This document shows, one piece after another, positions 59,555 to 61,381 of a stretch of 61,381 bases of DNA; within the stretch, counting starts at the first letter, position 1, and each line of letters starts with the position of its first letter. The position numbers and the translations under genes are program-made. Below the pieces are notes generated by a model. It ran no database searches and was not told where the DNA came from. It was given only the letters and a program-made list of their open reading frames with translations. This stretch comes from Fidelibacterota bacterium (lineage in GTDB: Bacteria > Pseudomonadota > Alphaproteobacteria > Rhodospirillales > Rhodospirillaceae). The stretch is taken from NCBI GenBank assembly GCA_947476895.1, contig CANJRX010000012.1:1-61381 (forward strand). Direction: 5' to 3'.

Positions 59555-59642
59555 GTTTGCAACCACCCGCGGGAGGAGAGCACGAATGGTAGCAATACTT
59601 TAATACCCCTCACGACGACCAAACATCTCGCCACGCATAAAC

Positions 59643-60390
59643 TTAATAGCCGCGCTCTAAATCGAAGACCGAGTACATCTTATCTCCCGCCGCGAAGCGC
59701 CGCATATTCTCGCGGACCAAGACCCAACGCAGCTCTGCTTCATACCGGTCTTTGTCATTCATTTTGGGAGCAGCAACCGGCGACGGTGCGGGCTCGGGTT
59801 TTTTCTGCATATTATCGGCGGACATAGCGCCGCCCCACGGCGTGAGGATCACGTTGGGGGCGCTGCGCAACGGATGATCCTTGGGCAACGGTTCGGTGGT
59901 CGCCCAATTCATGCCCACGCTGCCGACCTGTCCCGATTTCAACGCCGCGGCGAGATCCACGGAGTTGATGATTTCGGCGCGCGTGAAGTTAATGATCATC
60001 GCGCCGCGTTTCATTTTGGCCATCATCTCGGCATTGATGAGATTCTTGGTTTGTGGCGTCAAAGGCGCGGCAATCATCACGACGTCGGCTTGGCCGATAA
60101 GCTTCGGCAGCTCGTCGGCAAGGCCCACATATTCGACATAGTCGGGGCCTTCGTGGCTAGAATTGCGCGTGGCGATAACCCGCATGCCGGCTTCGTGGGC
60201 CTGGCGCGCAATCTCGGTCCCTGCCCCGCCCAAACCAACCACCAGCATGGTGCTGCCGTCGATGGGCATGGAGGGGCGTCCGCGCACGGCATAGAAATCT
60301 TTCTGCTGCATATTCACGACAGCGATGTCCAAATTCCGCGCCAGCGTATACATGAAGCCCATGGCCATTTCGGCGAGGCCGGATGATTTG
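59643..60390 (-). pseudogene. D-2-hydroxyacid dehydrogenase, 5'-truncated
   Basis: The NAD-binding half is intact: MLVVGLGGAGTEIARQAHEA (GxGxxG motif) after GLAEMAMGFMYTLARNL, then VVMIAAPLTPQTKNLIN and the C-terminal VRENMRRFAAGDKMYSVFDL. The first 80-odd residues of the substrate-binding domain are missing. The reading frame further upstream (PCPCQLLTNSQK region) is the antisense of an integrase gene, so the junction lies near 60385-60410. The C-terminal half also has a proline-rich insert (KKPEPAPSPVAAPKMNDKDR). The substrate class is lactate, glycerate or similar. It is an inactive remnant unless another start was recruited. Confidence 0.85.
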
Positions 60391-60404
60391 ACCTTCTGGC
60401 TGTT

Positions 60405-61152
60405 CGTCAGAAGCTGGCAAGGGCAAGGTTTGTCGAATGGGCCCGCCAAGACACGGGAGACGCGCCCTGCGGTCGATATACCGTTTCACAGGCCCTCACC
60501 GATTACGTGGCTGACTATGAAAGACGTGGTGGAAAAGCCAAGGCGAGTGTGTTGACGGTTATTAACGCCCATATCGAACCCAGCTTGGGAATGCGTGAAA
60601 TAAGCAAGCTTCGGCGTTCGCATGTCGAGCAATGGTTCAGGCAACTTGCCGACAAAGGGCCGCGTAAGCGGGTCAAAAAGGGCCACGAGCCTCAGTGCCG
60701 CGCCTACCCGACGACGCCTGAAGGGACACGTCGCCGGCGCGCGACGGCAAATCGTTGCTTTGCGGTCTTAAAGGCCGCCTTAAATCATGCTTTTCAGTGC
60801 AGGCGTTGCCTGAGCCAGGATGCCTGGGCGTCCGTTAAACCTTTTCGCAATGTGGATTCCCCAATTGTTAGATACCTCAGCGAAGCTGAAGTTAGGCGCT
60901 TGGTTAACGCCTGCGGATCAGAATTTAGACCTTTCGTCAAAGCCGCTTTGCTTACCGGCTGTAGGTACAGCGAGCTCGCCGCTTTGCAGGCCCGTGACTT
61001 TAACGCTGATACCGGCACATTGGCGATACGCACCAGTAAAAGCGGCAAACCCCGGCACGTTGTACTAACGGACGAAGCTCAGCGCTTTTTTGCAGCAGCC
61101 ACGGCAGGCAAGATCGGTCTTGCGTTAATTCTCACACGTGACGACGGGAGAC
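60405..61152 (+). pseudogene. Tyrosine-type integrase, internal fragment
   Basis: The frame reads RQKLARARFVEWARQDTGDA, then GRYTVSQALTDYVADYERRG, a core-binding SAM-like domain, ANRCFAVLKAALNHAF, RYLSEAEVRRLVNACG and the catalytic arginine in LLTGCRYSELAALQ. A lysine beta hairpin follows (TSKSGKPRHVVLT). The C-terminal HxxR and the nucleophile tyrosine are missing, because the frame ends at GRLT at an IS-end-like sequence. The N-terminal roughly 100 residues are also missing, since the 5' side joins the dehydrogenase. Start codon is not meaningful. Such genes belong to integrative islands of Alphaproteobacteria. Confidence 0.87.
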
Positions 61153-61180
61153 TGACCTGACCGATTTTCTGTACCAGTCG
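61153..61180 (+). repeat. IS-end-like sequence (partner of the left-edge IS end)
   Basis: TGACCTGACCGATTTTCTG then TACCAGT, nearly the same as the left-edge element end in inverted orientation. It lies exactly where the integrase fragment stops. Only about 130 bases separate it from the SOUL-type gene, and no transposase frame is visible, so a full IS is not present; it is a remnant or solo end. Confidence 0.45.
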
Positions 61181-61283
61181 TAATGTTAGTTTACTGCATG
61201 ATAGCGGTCTGATCGAGTGGTACTGGAGACGCGACGCGTGAAGCGAATTGCGACATGAGCGCGTGTCTGCCGCCTCAGGTCGG

Positions 61284-61381
61284 CTAACCCAGCTCTTCCG
61301 CAGCCACGTCCACCATCACCTCATTGCGGCGAAGAAACGGCAGAGTCCAAGGTGGATTGTAAAATGCATATGTTGGCGTAG
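61284..61381 (-). CDS. SOUL-family heme-binding protein, C-terminal end (runs off the right edge)
   Basis: The reverse strand ends TYAFYNPPWTLPFLRRNEVM then VDVAAEELG and a stop. The NPPWTxPFLRRNEV block is the conserved tail of SOUL-domain haem-binding proteins. The rest of the gene lies beyond the window. Its presence shows that chromosomal DNA resumes after the integrase/IS scar. Haem binding by this copy is unproven. Confidence 0.7.
   Translation of the reverse strand, partial: TPTYAFYNPPWTLPFLRRNEVMVDVAAEELG

Overview
The window is chromosomal DNA of an alphaproteobacterium. The lineage call rests on a GcrA cell-cycle regulator, a PopZ-type polar organiser (DUF2497), a DUF1491 protein, the pcm-like/tolC gene pair, ErpA, and a secretome rich in TonB-dependent receptors (TBDRs). 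Codon use is moderately GC-rich. The genus cannot be fixed from sequence alone; an environmental heterotroph in or near Rhodospirillales/Micropepsales is plausible. No CRISPR array, rRNA operon or prophage is present. Both edges carry mobile DNA or scars.

Layout. 1-0.15 kb: start of an IS3-type orfA. 0.15-6.7 kb: FMN reductase, erpA, a secreted HEXXH protein, exonuclease III with a Kdo-hydroxylase-like gene, two small envelope proteins and ilvD. 6.7-15.2 kb: housekeeping and cell-cycle genes (valS, popZ, tolC, pcm-like, tRNA-Cys, tRNA-Asn, an MBL hydrolase, gcrA, DUF1491). 15.4-17.5 kb: a frameshifted motA followed by a conserved-looking unknown gene. 17.5-22.8 kb: ABC-F ATPase, flavoprotein, sulfotransferase, patatin. 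22.9-36.9 kb: an envelope block with a PF03640 protein, three TBDRs, a LysE exporter, a BNR propeller protein, a zinc peptidase, an OGT-like glycosyltransferase, a TbpB-like lipoprotein and a small basic protein. 36.9-45.2 kb: a solute-binding protein, three tandem secreted M20 peptidases, an SPW membrane protein and a fourth TBDR, which together look like a scavenging module. 45.6-53.5 kb: small secreted proteins, an HNH nuclease with its own N-terminal region, a BlaI/M56 operon, an SRPBCC protein, MOSC and 2OG-oxygenase genes, DctA and a short FliN-like protein. 53.5-59.5 kb: dienelactone hydrolase, two more PF03640 proteins, an NHL propeller, a MipA-like gene with a nonsense codon, a YciI-like protein and glutaryl-CoA dehydrogenase. 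59.6-61.4 kb: a scarred junction of a 5'-truncated dehydrogenase, an internal tyrosine-integrase fragment, an IS-end-like sequence and the end of a SOUL-family gene.

The most unusual item is the M56 (BlaR1-type) membrane peptidase at 47801-49090. Its C-terminus is not a penicillin-binding sensor; by eye it is a FliL-like flagellar domain. It is coupled to a BlaI repressor, with a TACA/TGTA operator shared with a divergent secreted SRPBCC gene. The same window holds a frameshifted motA and an isolated short FliN. A link between flagellar state and this M56/BlaI switch, in a lineage that may be losing its flagellum, is an inference worth testing. Other notable items are an amber codon inside the signal peptide of a MipA/OmpV gene, three tandem M20 paralogues each with its own terminator, three PF03640 paralogues, and a 2OG-oxygenase gene that appears to start at ATT.
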